From: Woeseia sp034521225
Lineage (GTDB): Bacteria > Pseudomonadota > Gammaproteobacteria > Steroidobacterales > Woeseiaceae
NCBI GenBank assembly: GCA_034521225.1
Contig: JAXHMR010000002.1
Coordinates: 124,001 to 188,000 of the forward strand
Length of the DNA: 64,000 nucleotides
Direction: 5' to 3'
Of the stretch, positions 1-9,423 are shown in pieces. A model generated the notes under the pieces. The model had not been told where the DNA came from and did no database searches. It saw only the letters and a program-made list of their open reading frames with translations. Position 1 is the first letter of the stretch. Each line of letters opens with the position of its first letter. The position numbers and the translations under genes were made by a program.

Positions 1-198
1 CCCCCCGGCGTATCGGCGCGTGTCGCTGTTGAGGCCGGTGTCCGTGAAGGCTGGTGGCGCTACGTCGGTGACAAAGGCGCTATCGTCGGGATGGATGTCT
101 TCGGCCTGTCCGCGCCCGCGGACAAACTGTTCGAGCACTTCGGCTTTACGACCGGGAACATTGTGTCTGTCGCGCGCAGTACGCTTGGGCAGCAATAA
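1..198 (+). CDS. tkt: Transketolase, C-terminal end (partial)
   Basis: The last 65 codons of a transketolase run in from the left edge. The reading frame gives ARVAVEAG, then GWWRYVG, GAIVGMD and FGFTTGNIV before TAA, matching the C-terminal domain of thiamine-diphosphate transketolases of the pentose phosphate and Calvin pathways. The ThDP-binding and pyrimidine domains lie outside the window. It is followed 48 bases later by gap on the same strand, the usual tkt-gap-pgk-pyk order of proteobacteria, so co-transcription is likely. Confidence 0.9.
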   Translation, partial: PPGVSARVAVEAGVREGWWRYVGDKGAIVGMDVFGLSAPADKLFEHFGFTTGNIVSVARSTLGQQ

Positions 199-246
199 AT
201 TTTATGGCCGGCTCCGTGCCGGCACGCAATCAATCAGGAGATGGAA

Positions 247-1260
247 ATGAGTATCAGGATCGGTATTAACGGGTATGGCCGCATCGGCCGGAATGTACTG
301 CGGGCTTTGTACGAGGGTGACCTCCACTCGCAGATCGAGATCGTTGCCGTTAATGACCTGGGCGATGCCAACACCAATGCCCACCTGACCCGGCGCGATA
401 CAGCGCATGGCCGCTTTCCCGGCACGGTCGAGGTCGACGGCGATTCAATGATCGTCAACGGCGACCGAATCAAGGTACTGGCTGAACGTGATCCGGCCAA
501 ACTGCCCTGGGGTGAACTGGATGTCGATATCGTGCTGGAGTGTACCGGCCTGTTCGCGAACAAGGAGAAGGCATCGGCCCACCTTAAGGGCGGCGCAAAC
601 AAGGTCATCATCTCGGCGCCGGCTGGCGACGACATAGACGCGACTGTCGTATACGGGGTAAACCACAACGTATTGAGCAGCAAGCACAAGGTCATCTCGA
701 ATGCGTCGTGCACCACGAACTGCCTGGCACCGCTGGTGTTGCCGCTGCATGAAAAGATTGGTGTCAAGCACGGCCTGATGACGACAATTCATGCCTACAC
801 GAACGACCAGGTGCTGACAGATGTGTTCCACAAGGATCTGCGCCGTGCCCGTTCGGCAACAATGTCGCAGATACCGACCAAGACCGGCGCGGCAGCCGCC
901 GTGGGCCTGGTGCTGCCCGACCTTGCCGGGCGCCTGGACGGTTACGCGATGCGCGTGCCTACCATCAATGTCTCGGCTGTCGACCTGACCTTTGTTGCCG
1001 AACGCGAAACCACCGTTGACGAAATCAACAAGATCATGAAAGAAGCCAGTAGTGGCGCGCTGAAAGGCGTGCTGGCCTACAACGATGAGCCGCTCGTATC
1101 GATTGACTTCAACCATGATCCGGTGTCTTCGACTTACGATGCGGGCCTGACGAAGGTCATGGAAGGCACGTTGGTCAAAGTGCTGGCCTGGTACGACAAT
1201 GAGTGGGGCTTTTCGAACCGCATGCTCGACGTGGCACTGGCATTCGCAAAGGCGAAATGA
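247..1260 (+). CDS. gap: Glyceraldehyde-3-phosphate dehydrogenase
   Basis: Converts glyceraldehyde-3-phosphate, phosphate and NAD+ to 1,3-bisphosphoglycerate. The N-terminal Rossmann motif GINGYGRIGRN and the VNDL segment, whose Asp suits NAD+, are present, as is the catalytic cysteine motif SNASCTTNCLAPL and the C-terminal WYDNEWG. The 337-residue length is normal. An earlier in-frame ATG at 241 directly touches the AGGAG at 236-240; the ATG at 247 has proper spacing and gives the family start MSIRIGING. Erythrose-4-phosphate dehydrogenase is a less likely alternative given length and context. It is followed by pgk after 20 bases. Confidence 0.93.
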   Translation: MSIRIGINGYGRIGRNVLRALYEGDLHSQIEIVAVNDLGDANTNAHLTRRDTAHGRFPGTVEVDGDSMIVNGDRIKVLAERDPAKLPWGELDVDIVLECTGLFANKEKASAHLKGGANKVIISAPAGDDIDATVVYGVNHNVLSSKHKVISNASCTTNCLAPLVLPLHEKIGVKHGLMTTIHAYTNDQVLTDVFHKDLRRARSATMSQIPTKTGAAAAVGLVLPDLAGRLDGYAMRVPTINVSAVDLTFVAERETTVDEINKIMKEASSGALKGVLAYNDEPLVSIDFNHDPVSSTYDAGLTKVMEGTLVKVLAWYDNEWGFSNRMLDVALAFAKAK

Positions 1261-1280
1261 CAGGCTGCCAGGGAGCCCCG

Positions 1281-2456
1281 ATGACGATGCTTAAAATGGC
1301 GGATCTCGACCTTGCCGGCAAGCGGGTGCTGATCCGGGAAGACCTGAACGTCCCGATAGCCGACGGAGTCGTGACCAGCGATGCGCGCATTCGAGCGGCA
1401 TTGCCAACGATCCGTAAAGCACTCGATGCAGGCGCCGCTGTCATACTGATGTCGCATCGCGGCCGACCTGAAGAAGGCCGGCACGACAACGACCTGACGC
1501 TCGAGCCCGTGGCTGCCAGCCTGTCCGCGCTGCTCGGCGCTGACGTACCGCTGGTCCGGGACTGGCACGACGGCGTCGATGTGTCGGCAGGCCATGCGGT
1601 GCTGCTTGAAAATATCCGCTTCGAGGCTGGCGAGAAGGCCTGCGATGACGCGTTGTCAAAGCGCCTCGCATCACTGTGCGACATATTTGTCATGGATGCT
1701 TTTGGCACGGCCCATCGCGCCCAGGCCAGCACCGTCGGTGTCGCGCGTTTTGCCCCGGTAAGTTGCGCCGGACCATTATTGGTAGCTGAGCTCGACGCAC
1801 TGAGCCGGGCGCTGGACGATCCGGCACGTCCTTTTGTTGCGATCGTTGGCGGCGCGAAGGTATCGACCAAGCTGACCGTGCTCGACATGCTGGCGGGTAT
1901 TGTTGACACGCTTGTAGTCGGCGGCGGTATTGCCAATACGTTCCTGGCAGCAGCGGGTCACCCGGTGGGCAAATCGCTGCACGAGCCGGACATGCTGGAT
2001 ACGGCGCGCGAACTGGCAGCCGGTGGCAAGGGGCGGGCGGCGATACCGCTGCCGGTCGACGTTGTCGTCGCGACGGAATTTACAAAATCGGCCAAGGCCA
2101 CCATAAAAGATGTCGCTGATGTCAGGGACGACGAACTGATCCTCGACATAGGCCCGCAAACTTCGGCGCAGTTCGCCGATATCCTGAAATCGGCAGGCAC
2201 TATTATCTGGAACGGGCCGGTTGGTGTGTTCGAATTTGACGCATTCGGCACCGGCACCCGGGAACTCGCCGAGGCAATCGTCGCGAGCGATGCATTTTCC
2301 GTTGCCGGCGGCGGCGATACGCTTGCTGCCATCGACAAGTTCGGCGTAGCGGACGGGGTTTCCTACATTTCGACAGGCGGCGGTGCCTTTCTCGAATTTG
2401 TCGAAGGGAAAACGCTGCCGGCGGTTGCCGTACTCGAGGAACGGGCGGCGTCCTGA
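1281..2456 (+). CDS. pgk: Phosphoglycerate kinase
   Basis: Transfers phosphate from 1,3-bisphosphoglycerate to ADP. Family signatures seen: RVLIREDLNVP near the N-terminus, LMSHRGRP, LLENIRF, the hinge and nucleotide region VGGAKVSTK, IIWNGPVGVFE and the C-terminal GGGDTLAAI. The 391-residue length is typical. The frame is open further upstream inside gap, but AGGGAG at 1270-1275 is well spaced from the ATG at 1281, which gives the normal N-terminus. No aldolase gene follows; pyk comes next. Confidence 0.95.
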   Translation: MTMLKMADLDLAGKRVLIREDLNVPIADGVVTSDARIRAALPTIRKALDAGAAVILMSHRGRPEEGRHDNDLTLEPVAASLSALLGADVPLVRDWHDGVDVSAGHAVLLENIRFEAGEKACDDALSKRLASLCDIFVMDAFGTAHRAQASTVGVARFAPVSCAGPLLVAELDALSRALDDPARPFVAIVGGAKVSTKLTVLDMLAGIVDTLVVGGGIANTFLAAAGHPVGKSLHEPDMLDTARELAAGGKGRAAIPLPVDVVVATEFTKSAKATIKDVADVRDDELILDIGPQTSAQFADILKSAGTIIWNGPVGVFEFDAFGTGTRELAEAIVASDAFSVAGGGDTLAAIDKFGVADGVSYISTGGGAFLEFVEGKTLPAVAVLEERAAS

Positions 2457-2515
2457 CGCCCTGTCGTCGCAGTACGCGCAGACTCCTGGCTGCGCACTGT
2501 GCAATAATCGGCGCC

Positions 2516-3976
2516 ATGCAACGCAGAACCAAAATAGTCGCTACCCTCGGCCCGTCCACCGACGGTGACGAGCAATTGCAAGGCCTGATCCGCGCGGGCC
2601 TCGATGTCGCTCGAATCAATTTTTCCCACAGCAGCGAGGACGATCACCGGCGGCGCACCGCGGAGGTGCGGGCAGCATCGCAGGTGCAGAACCGGGATAT
2701 TGCGATCATGGGCGATCTGCAGGGGCCGAAAATACGTATCGGGCGGTTCGCCAATGGTCCGGTCGAGATTTATGACGGCGAGCCGTTTTTCCTTGATTCA
2801 GCACTGGGGGAGAAAGAGGGCGACAATACCGGCGTCAGCGTAGCTTACGAACGTTTGCACAAGGATGTCGCGGCGGGCGATGTGCTGCTGCTGAATGACG
2901 GGCAGATCACCCTGAATGTGGATCGCGTCGAAGGAACACGGGTTTACACGACGATCGCATTCGGTGGTGAATTGTCGGATCAAAAGGGCATCAACCGGCA
3001 GGGTGGCGGGCTGTCCGCGGCCGCCCTGACCGAGAGCGACCGGCGCCATATTCGCCTCGCCGCGGAGCTTGGACTCGATTTCCTGGCTGTGTCGTTCGTG
3101 CGCTCGGCCGATGACGTGAACGAGGCGCGGGAACTGTTGCGCGAGGCAGGCGGCCACGCGCTGATCGTCGCAAAGATCGAGCGGACCGAAGCGGTTGCGC
3201 AAATCGATTCAATTATCGAGGCTGCCGACGTCATTATGGTCGCCCGGGGTGACCTCGGCGTCGAGATCGGATACGCCGAGCTGCCGGGGCTGCAAAAACG
3301 CATCATTCGCCAGACCCGTCACATGAACAAGGTTGTGATTACTGCGACGCAGATGATGGAGTCGATGATTGCAAACGCGATTCCGACTCGCGCCGAAGTG
3401 TCCGACGTTGCGAATGCGGTGATGGACGGAACGGATGCCGTAATGCTGTCCGCGGAAACGGCCGTCGGCGACTATCCCGAAGAGGCCATCCTGGCGATGG
3501 CGAACGTCTGCCTGGGCGCGGAAAAGTATGTGCTGGCGCGCGGACGTACCTCGCATCGGATGGACGACCAGTTCCACGCCGTTGACGAGGCCATCGCGAT
3601 GGCCGTGATGTATACCGCCAATCATTTGAAGGTGAAGGCGATCATCGCGCTGACCGAGTCCGGCTCGACCACGTTATGGATGTCGCGTATCCGTTCCGAT
3701 ATCCCGATCTATGCGTTTACACCGCACGACACAACCAGCCGGCGGGTTACGATGTACCGCGGTGTGTACCCGGTGGTATTCAAGGTCGATCATGCAGATT
3801 CGAACAGGCTTTACGAGGAAGTTTTTGCGACCCTGCTGTCGCGCGAGCTCGTCGAGGAAGGCGATCTCGTCATCTTTACCAAGGGTGACCTGAGCAACGT
3901 ATCAGGCAGCACCAATGCGATGAAAATCATTAGCGTGACATCGTCGCCCCCGGTGGACGCCGATCCGGCTACCTGA
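2516..3976 (+). CDS. pyk: Pyruvate kinase
   Basis: Makes pyruvate and ATP from phosphoenolpyruvate and ADP. The 486-residue protein starts RRTKIVATLGPS, has the active-site region AKIERTEAV, MVARGDLGVEI and the K-binding/catalytic TATQMMESM, followed by the C-terminal allosteric domain. Length and motifs fit the PykA-type single-chain enzyme. There is no good Shine-Dalgarno just before the ATG. It is the last of four consecutive glycolytic genes on this strand. Confidence 0.94.
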   Translation: MQRRTKIVATLGPSTDGDEQLQGLIRAGLDVARINFSHSSEDDHRRRTAEVRAASQVQNRDIAIMGDLQGPKIRIGRFANGPVEIYDGEPFFLDSALGEKEGDNTGVSVAYERLHKDVAAGDVLLLNDGQITLNVDRVEGTRVYTTIAFGGELSDQKGINRQGGGLSAAALTESDRRHIRLAAELGLDFLAVSFVRSADDVNEARELLREAGGHALIVAKIERTEAVAQIDSIIEAADVIMVARGDLGVEIGYAELPGLQKRIIRQTRHMNKVVITATQMMESMIANAIPTRAEVSDVANAVMDGTDAVMLSAETAVGDYPEEAILAMANVCLGAEKYVLARGRTSHRMDDQFHAVDEAIAMAVMYTANHLKVKAIIALTESGSTTLWMSRIRSDIPIYAFTPHDTTSRRVTMYRGVYPVVFKVDHADSNRLYEEVFATLLSRELVEEGDLVIFTKGDLSNVSGSTNAMKIISVTSSPPVDADPAT

Positions 3977-4033
3977 CACCGTGCCGGACGTGAAGGTGCA
4001 AGACAGCGCTGACCAGCGTACTTGTTGTTGATC

Positions 4034-6430
4034 ATGAAATTTTTCCCCCGCCTCCTGAAGCGCGCGGTCGCCGGTGTTGTGATTCTTGCGGTATTGGCCA
4101 CAGTCTTTGCCTGGCTGATACTTCGCGCCAGCCTGCCGCGCTTAAGTGGTGAACTGGCTGCTCCCGGTCTCCGGGAAACCGTCAGCATAGCTCGTGATGC
4201 CGCGGGCATACCGGTGCTGACGGCGCAAAACCGACGCGACCTGGCCTACGCAACCGGCTTCGTGCACGGGCAGGATCGCTATTTCCAGATGGACCTGAGT
4301 CGCCGCCAGGCGGCCGGCGAACTCGCGGCCCTGGTCGGCGCGGCAGCACTGCCGCTGGATCGCTATCATCGCCTGCACCGGTTTCGCGCCCGTGCCAAAA
4401 ACGCTCTGCAGTCGCTCGATCCCCGGGAATCGGAAGTACTGGAGGCGTACGCCGACGGCGCGAATGCGGCGCTCGACAGCCTGACCGGCAGACCGTTCGA
4501 ATACGTCGTGCTTCGCTCTACCCCGGAGCCCTGGCGCGCCGAGGACTCGCTGCTGGTGCTTTACGCGATGTTCTTCGAACTCAACGACGAGCGCGCGGAC
4601 CGGGACATCAGGCGCGGGCTGGCGGCCCGCATCCTGCCGTCGGACGTTTTCAATTTCCTGTATCCCGCCGGCACCCGTTGGGATGCGCCGCTTACGGGCG
4701 AACCGTTTGCAGGACCACCGATACCCGGCCCGGACATATACGACCTGCGCCGCACGACGGCGCTACGGGGCGCGGTGGCCGGACCGGAACAGAACCTGGT
4801 GTTGGGCAGCAACAACTGGGCAGTTGCCGGTGCCAATACGCGTAGCGGTCGCGCGATCGTTGCCAACGATATGCATCTCGGGTTGACGGTACCGAATGTG
4901 TTTTACCGTGCGCGCTTCGTCGTCGACGGTGCCGACGCCATCGATGTCAGCGGCGTCACTCTTCCCGGCACGCCCGTTATTGTTACCGGAAGCAACGGGC
5001 ACGTCGCCTGGGCCTTCACCAACAGCTACGGTGACTGGTCGGATGCCGTGCTGCTGACACCCGGCCACGCACCGGGCACTTACCGCACGCCGGAAGGCGA
5101 GCGGAGTTTTGTCGAGTATCGCGAACGCATCGAAGTAAAAGACGCGCCCGCGGAAGAGCTTGTTGTACGCGAAACGGTCTGGGGACCCGTACGCGACGAC
5201 ATCGACTACCCGGACGGAGAGATCGCAATACGCTGGATCGCGCACGATACGCAAGCGGTCAACATGGTGCAGCTTGAACTCGAGTCCGTGCGTACCGTGC
5301 AAGAGGCTGTTGGCGTCGCCAATCGCATCGGTATACCACCTCAGAACTTTATTTGCGGGGATGCCGCTGGCAGCATCGCGTGGACGATAGCTGGCCAGAT
5401 ACCCGAACGAGGTGAATTCGATCCCTTGTTGCCCGCCGACTGGAGCAGTGCCGGCGGCTGGCCAGGCTGGTATCCGCCGGACTCCTATCCACGCCTGGTC
5501 AACCCGGTGGAGGGCCGCCTCTGGACCGCTAATGCGCGCGTCACTGAAGGTGCCGACCTCGAGAAGATCGGTGATGGAGGCTATGCGCTCGGTGCCCGTG
5601 CACGACAGATTCGCGACCTGCTGCGCGCCCGCGACCATTTTGCGCCGGCTGATATGCTGCCCATCCAGCTCGATGACCGGGCATTGCTCCTGCAGCGCTG
5701 GCGCGACCTGTTGCTGAGCGTCCTGGATGCGGCAGCGATTGACGGCGAAGTGGGGCGTGCCGAATACCGCAGGCTGGTGGAGGACTGGATCCCTCGTGCG
5801 GCACCCGATTCCACCGGCTACAGGCTGGTCCGCGCATTTCATGCCGAAGTAGAAAAAACAGTCTTTGAAATGCTGATGACACCGGTGCGCGAGGGGTACG
5901 AGGAACCGGTGACGCTGCGCATCAGCCGGCAGTTTGAGGGACCGCTGTGGTCGCTGGTCAACGAGCGGCCGGCGCATCTGCTGACGGCCGATTACCCGGA
6001 CTGGCGCGAGCTGCTGCTTGCAGCCGTCGACCGGAACCTGGCCGCGTTGGCGGAAATCGGCGATGGACCGTTGAGCGAACGGACGTGGGGCGAGCGCAAT
6101 ACGGCCGCCATCCGGCATCCGTTGAGCCCGGCATTGCCGATGTTTGCGCGCTGGCTGGATATGCCGCGGGACCCGTTGCCCGGTGACTCGAAACTGCCGC
6201 GCGCGCAGGGACCGTCGTTCGGGGCCTCCGAGCGTTTCGCCGTGTCGCCGGGTGACGAAGGAGGCGGGTACATGCACATGCCGGCCGGGCAAAGCGGACA
6301 CCCGCTGTCGCCGTATTATCGCCGCGGCCACGCGGACTGGGTCGAAGGACTTCACACCCCGTTCCTGCCCGGACCTGCCGCCCATACACTGGTATTGCGG
6401 CCCGCGCAGACTCCTGGCGCACCGGAATAA
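4034..6430 (+). CDS. Penicillin acylase (amidase) family hydrolase, membrane anchored
   Basis: A 798-residue Ntn-hydrolase of the penicillin amidase family. These are made as one precursor that cleaves itself in front of a catalytic serine. Here the GSNNWAV motif places that Ser at about residue 259, so an alpha chain of about 258 residues and a beta chain of about 540 are expected. A hydrophobic segment at residues 10-30, after KFFPRLLKRA, would export or anchor it. Upstream TTG codons are possible, but the ATG at 4034 gives a clean signal-like N-terminus. Substrate is unknown: relatives cleave beta-lactam side chains or acyl-homoserine lactones. It may be read through from pyk, 57 bases upstream. 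Confidence 0.85.
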   Translation: MKFFPRLLKRAVAGVVILAVLATVFAWLILRASLPRLSGELAAPGLRETVSIARDAAGIPVLTAQNRRDLAYATGFVHGQDRYFQMDLSRRQAAGELAALVGAAALPLDRYHRLHRFRARAKNALQSLDPRESEVLEAYADGANAALDSLTGRPFEYVVLRSTPEPWRAEDSLLVLYAMFFELNDERADRDIRRGLAARILPSDVFNFLYPAGTRWDAPLTGEPFAGPPIPGPDIYDLRRTTALRGAVAGPEQNLVLGSNNWAVAGANTRSGRAIVANDMHLGLTVPNVFYRARFVVDGADAIDVSGVTLPGTPVIVTGSNGHVAWAFTNSYGDWSDAVLLTPGHAPGTYRTPEGERSFVEYRERIEVKDAPAEELVVRETVWGPVRDDIDYPDGEIAIRWIAHDTQAVNMVQLELESVRTVQEAVGVANRIGIPPQNFICGDAAGSIAWTIAGQIPERGEFDPLLPADWSSAGGWPGWYPPDSYPRLVNPVEGRLWTANARVTEGADLEKIGDGGYALGARARQIRDLLRARDHFAPADMLPIQLDDRALLLQRWRDLLLSVLDAAAIDGEVGRAEYRRLVEDWIPRAAPDSTGYRLVRAFHAEVEKTVFEMLMTPVREGYEEPVTLRISRQFEGPLWSLVNERPAHLLTADYPDWRELLLAAVDRNLAALAEIGDGPLSERTWGERNTAAIRHPLSPALPMFARWLDMPRDPLPGDSKLPRAQGPSFGASERFAVSPGDEGGGYMHMPAGQSGHPLSPYYRRGHADWVEGLHTPFLPGPAAHTLVLRPAQTPGAPE

Positions 6431-6509
6431 GCGCCGGTCCCGCCGGCTTGTACGTGTTACCCGTAGCAGGGATACTGTGTGCCGCATCGCGACAGTACCC
6501 GGAAGTCGC

Positions 6510-7367
6510 ATGGCACAGCAAAAATTCACTGGCACAAGCTCCTACGTCGCAACCGATGACCTGATGATGGCCGTCAACGCGGCGGTCACGCTGGAGCGGC
6601 CGATCCTGATCAAGGGCGAGCCCGGCACCGGCAAGACACAGCTCGCACTCGAAGTAGCGGCGGCGCTCGACCGGCCGCTGCTCGAGTGGCACATCAAATC
6701 AACGACCAAGGCGCAGCAAGGGCTCTACGACTACGATGCCGTAAGCCGCTTGCGCGATTCACAGCTCGGCGACGAACGCGTGCACGATATCGCCAATTAC
6801 ATCGTGCGCGGCAAGGTCTGGGAGGCGTTTGAATCCGATGTGCAGCCCGTGCTGCTGATAGACGAGATCGACAAGGCGGACATTGAATTTCCGAACGACC
6901 TGTTGCAGGAACTGGACCGCATGGAATTCTATGTCTATGAAACCCGGCAACTGGTCAAAGCCAGGAACCGGCCAATTATCATTATTACCAGTAATAACGA
7001 AAAAGAACTTCCGGACGCCTTTCTGCGGCGCTGCTTCTTTCATTACATCAAGTTTCCGGACAAGAGCACGATGGAGCAAATCGTCGACGTGCACTTTCCC
7101 AACCTGAAGAAATCCCTGCTCAAGGAAGCGCTCGATGCGTTTTACAAAATACGCGACGTGCCGGGGCTAAAGAAAAAGCCATCAACGTCCGAGTTGCTCG
7201 ATTGGATAAAATTGCTGCTGGCCGAGGATATCCCGCCCGAAGCCCTGCGAGCGGATGACAACCGCAAGGCAATTCCGCCACTTTACGGCGCGCTGCTGAA
7301 AAACGAGCAGGACGTGCACCTGTTCGAGCAACTTGTGTTTCTGGACCGCCGGTCACGTCCGCAATAA
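6510..7367 (+). CDS. MoxR-family AAA+ ATPase
   Basis: A 285-residue AAA+ protein with Walker A GEPGTGKT at residues 36-43, Walker B LLIDEID around residue 118 and a sensor-like IIITSNNEKELPDAFLRRC stretch. MoxR ATPases act as chaperone-like remodelling factors, usually for a partner with a von Willebrand A domain encoded next door, as here. The frame is open for about 120 codons upstream, overlapping the acylase gene; the ATG at 6510 yields the family-like start MAQQKFTGTSSYV. The next gene starts 10 bases after its stop. Confidence 0.88.
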   Translation: MAQQKFTGTSSYVATDDLMMAVNAAVTLERPILIKGEPGTGKTQLALEVAAALDRPLLEWHIKSTTKAQQGLYDYDAVSRLRDSQLGDERVHDIANYIVRGKVWEAFESDVQPVLLIDEIDKADIEFPNDLLQELDRMEFYVYETRQLVKARNRPIIIITSNNEKELPDAFLRRCFFHYIKFPDKSTMEQIVDVHFPNLKKSLLKEALDAFYKIRDVPGLKKKPSTSELLDWIKLLLAEDIPPEALRADDNRKAIPPLYGALLKNEQDVHLFEQLVFLDRRSRPQ

Positions 7368-7377
7368 CGGCTCAACC

Positions 7378-8552
7378 ATGCTGACACGGTTTTTCTACAT
7401 GCTGCGTGAGGGCGGCCTGAAGCCGTCGATTACCGAACTGCTAACGTTGCTGGAAGCGATGCAGGCAGGGGTCGCTGGCCACAGTGTCGAGAACTTTTAC
7501 TACCTGGCGCGTGCCGCCCTGGTCAAGGACGAGTCGAAGTTTGACCTGTTTGACCGGGTTTTTGCCGCGCATTTCCAGGGTATCGAAGACGCCTTTCGGG
7601 ACCTGCAAAAGGATGTGCCTGAAGACTGGTTGCAGAAGCAGGCCGAATTGATGCTGACGGACGAGGAGCGCGCGGAAATCGAGGCCATGGGTGGTTTCGA
7701 CAAGCTGATGGAAGCATTGCGGGAGCGCCTCGACGAGCAAAGCGAGCGGCATGAGGGCGGCAGCAAATGGATAGGCACCGCCGGTACATCACCATTCGGG
7801 GCCTACGGCTATAACCCCGAGGGAGTGCGCATCGGCCAGCAGGGCTCCCGTCATCGCCGGGCCGCGAAAGTGTGGGACCGAAGGGAGTACCGCAACCTCG
7901 ACGATAAGGTCGAACTGGGCACCCGCAATATCAAGATTGCCCTGCGCAAGCTGCGCAAGTTCGCGCGCGAAGGCGCGGCGGACCAGCTCGATCTCGACGA
8001 CACCATTGACAAGACCGCCCGCAATGCCGGGCTGCTGGATCTGCGTATGGTTCCGGAGCGCCACAATGCAATCAAGGTGCTGCTGTGCCTCGATGTCGGC
8101 GGATCGATGGACGATCACGTGCGTGTTTGCGAGGAGATGTTTTCAGCGGCACGCAGCGAATTCAAGCACCTCGAGTATTTCTATTTTCACAACTTTATCT
8201 ACGAGAGCCTGTGGAAAGATAATCGCAGGCGCCACGGAGAGCGCATACCGACGACGCAAATCACGCACAAGTACGGTTCCGACTACAAACTGGTATTTGT
8301 CGGTGATGCCACGATGAGTCCCTACGAATCGTCTATCCGGGCGGCAGCGTCGAGCACTGGAATGAAGAACCCGGCGCGGTCTGGATCAAGCGGCTCCTGC
8401 AGACCTATCCGAAAGCGATCTGGCTCAATCCGGAGCCCGTGCAGCGCTGGGAGTACACGCCGTCAATCAAGCTGACACGCGAACTGATGGACGACCGCAT
8501 GTACCCGCTGACAGTCAGCGGCCTCGATGACGGTATTCGCAAATTGCACTGA
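7378..8552 (+). CDS. VWA-domain (CoxE-like) protein, interrupted by a frameshift
   Basis: Partner of the upstream MoxR ATPase. The N-terminal part is helical and charged; the metal-site loop LDVGGSMDDH lies at about residue 238, followed by YFYFHNFIYE and KLVFVGDATMSPYE. Reading then breaks at 8326-8329: one base, probably an A in GAAATC, is missing. Adding it restores YPGGSVEHWNEE, AVWIKRLLQTYPKAIWLNP and YTPSIKLTRELM to a TGA at 8550, for 391 residues. The frame is intact on both sides, so a sequencing error is more likely than a pseudogene. Function is unknown; such pairs are linked to complex assembly and envelope stress. Confidence 0.82.
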
Positions 8553-8570
8553 AGACGTTAGTAGTGCAGA

Positions 8571-8784
8571 GATTCCCTGGCGCCGATTATTCATGAACGT
8601 TTGGCTTTGGTGGTAAGCGAAGGCGCACCCGGGGAGGGCTTTTCAGGGACGCTGTGAATACGTCCCATCGTCACAGGGCTCTGTGCCGGACGTCCCTGTC
8701 CAGGCATAGCCCTGAAAAGCCCTGCCGGGGCACACCTCCGCCCCGGCCTTCGTGGGGTTCATGAATAATCGGCGCCAGGGAATC
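8571..8784. repeat. Family A palindromic element, copy A1
   Basis: A 214-bp structured element between the convergent VWA and bcp genes. Its outer arms, 8571-8598 and 8757-8784, are perfect 28-bp inverted repeats containing ATTCATGAAC. Inside, GGGGAGGGCTTTTCAGGG pairs with CCCTGAAAAGCCC further right, and the centre can form two smaller hairpins around GGGACG/CGTCCC. The inner part closely matches copy A2 at 22247-22439. It probably serves as a two-way terminator here whatever its origin. Confidence 0.85.
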
Positions 8785-8786
8785 GA

Positions 8787-9321
8787 TCAGTCGTCTTGCA
8801 ACTTCTTCAGGTCTGCCAGGTATCTGTTTTGAGTGCGTGTCAGGGTCCACTTTCTCGTAGTGTTTGGCAATGTTGCCCTGGGGATCGATAAGGAAGGTCT
8901 GGCGGCTTGCGTAGTAGGTATCGCCGTGGCGTGTCTTGACGCCATAGGCGTCCGATGCAACGCCCTCGGTGTCAGCCAGCAGCGGAAAGGGCAGGCCGTG
9001 CTTTTCGGCAAAGGCCTTGTGCGATGCTTCATCATCGAGGCTGACGCCAAGAACCTGGCAGCCCATGCGACGGAACTCAAAAATGTCGTCGCGAAACTCG
9101 CAGGCCTCTGTCGTGCAGCCCGGGGTGTCGTCCTTGGGATAGAAATAGAGTACGACCCACTGGTCGCGGTAATCGTTTAAAGAATGTGTGCGGCCGTTCT
9201 GGTCCGTCAAATCAAAATTCGGCGCCGCTTTCCCGGCAGCGACGGATTCCGCAAGCGCCGCGGTCGCAAGCGCTGCTACCATCAGGCACGCGGCGGTCAG
9301 GGTGATTATAAATCGCGGCAT
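8787..9321 (-). CDS. bcp: Bcp-type peroxiredoxin with signal peptide (frameshifted near the end)
   Basis: A thiol peroxidase of the AhpC/TSA Bcp group that reduces hydroperoxides. Cys69 in PGCTTEACEF is the peroxidatic cysteine and Cys74 a likely resolving cysteine. Unlike cytosolic Bcp, the protein begins with a clear signal peptide ending ALA near residue 24, so a periplasmic site is expected. The ATG at 9321 is preferred over an upstream TTG because a GAGGA precedes it. An extra A in a run at 8827-8830 shifts the frame; removing it gives the normal tail RYLADLKKLQDD and a stop at 8787. Unrepaired, the frame runs into the neighbouring repeat. Confidence 0.83.
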
Positions 9322-9385
9322 GGCTTTGTTCCTCGTCAATTGGCGTTAATGCGCCAGTACACGTTTCCGGAGGATACCGCAACGA

Positions 9386-9413
9386 TTGGCAACAGTCTCA
9401 CGCTCTCTATAAT
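9386..9413 (+). promoter_or_regulatory. Sigma-70 promoter of the patatin gene
   Basis: TTGGCA at 9386-9391 and a perfect TATAAT at 9408-9413 are separated by 16 bp. Transcription would start near 9420, only a few bases before the ATG at 9424, so the message may be nearly leaderless. Confidence 0.6.
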
Positions 9414-9423
9414 ACGGCGCTAG

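Noticed and set aside
6144..6509. A 122-residue N-terminal extension of the MoxR ATPase
   Set aside because: It overlaps the acylase coding region in another frame and is not like any MoxR protein; the ATG at 6510 gives the family start.
4763..6535. A 590-codon frame on the minus strand under the acylase gene
   Set aside because: No recognisable domain, and it lies fully antisense to a conserved gene with GC-rich codon bias that opens shadow frames.
8671..8786. A longer Bcp C-terminus running through repeat A1
   Set aside because: The extra sequence encodes the repeat, while the other frame gives the exact Bcp tail; one extra A explains it.
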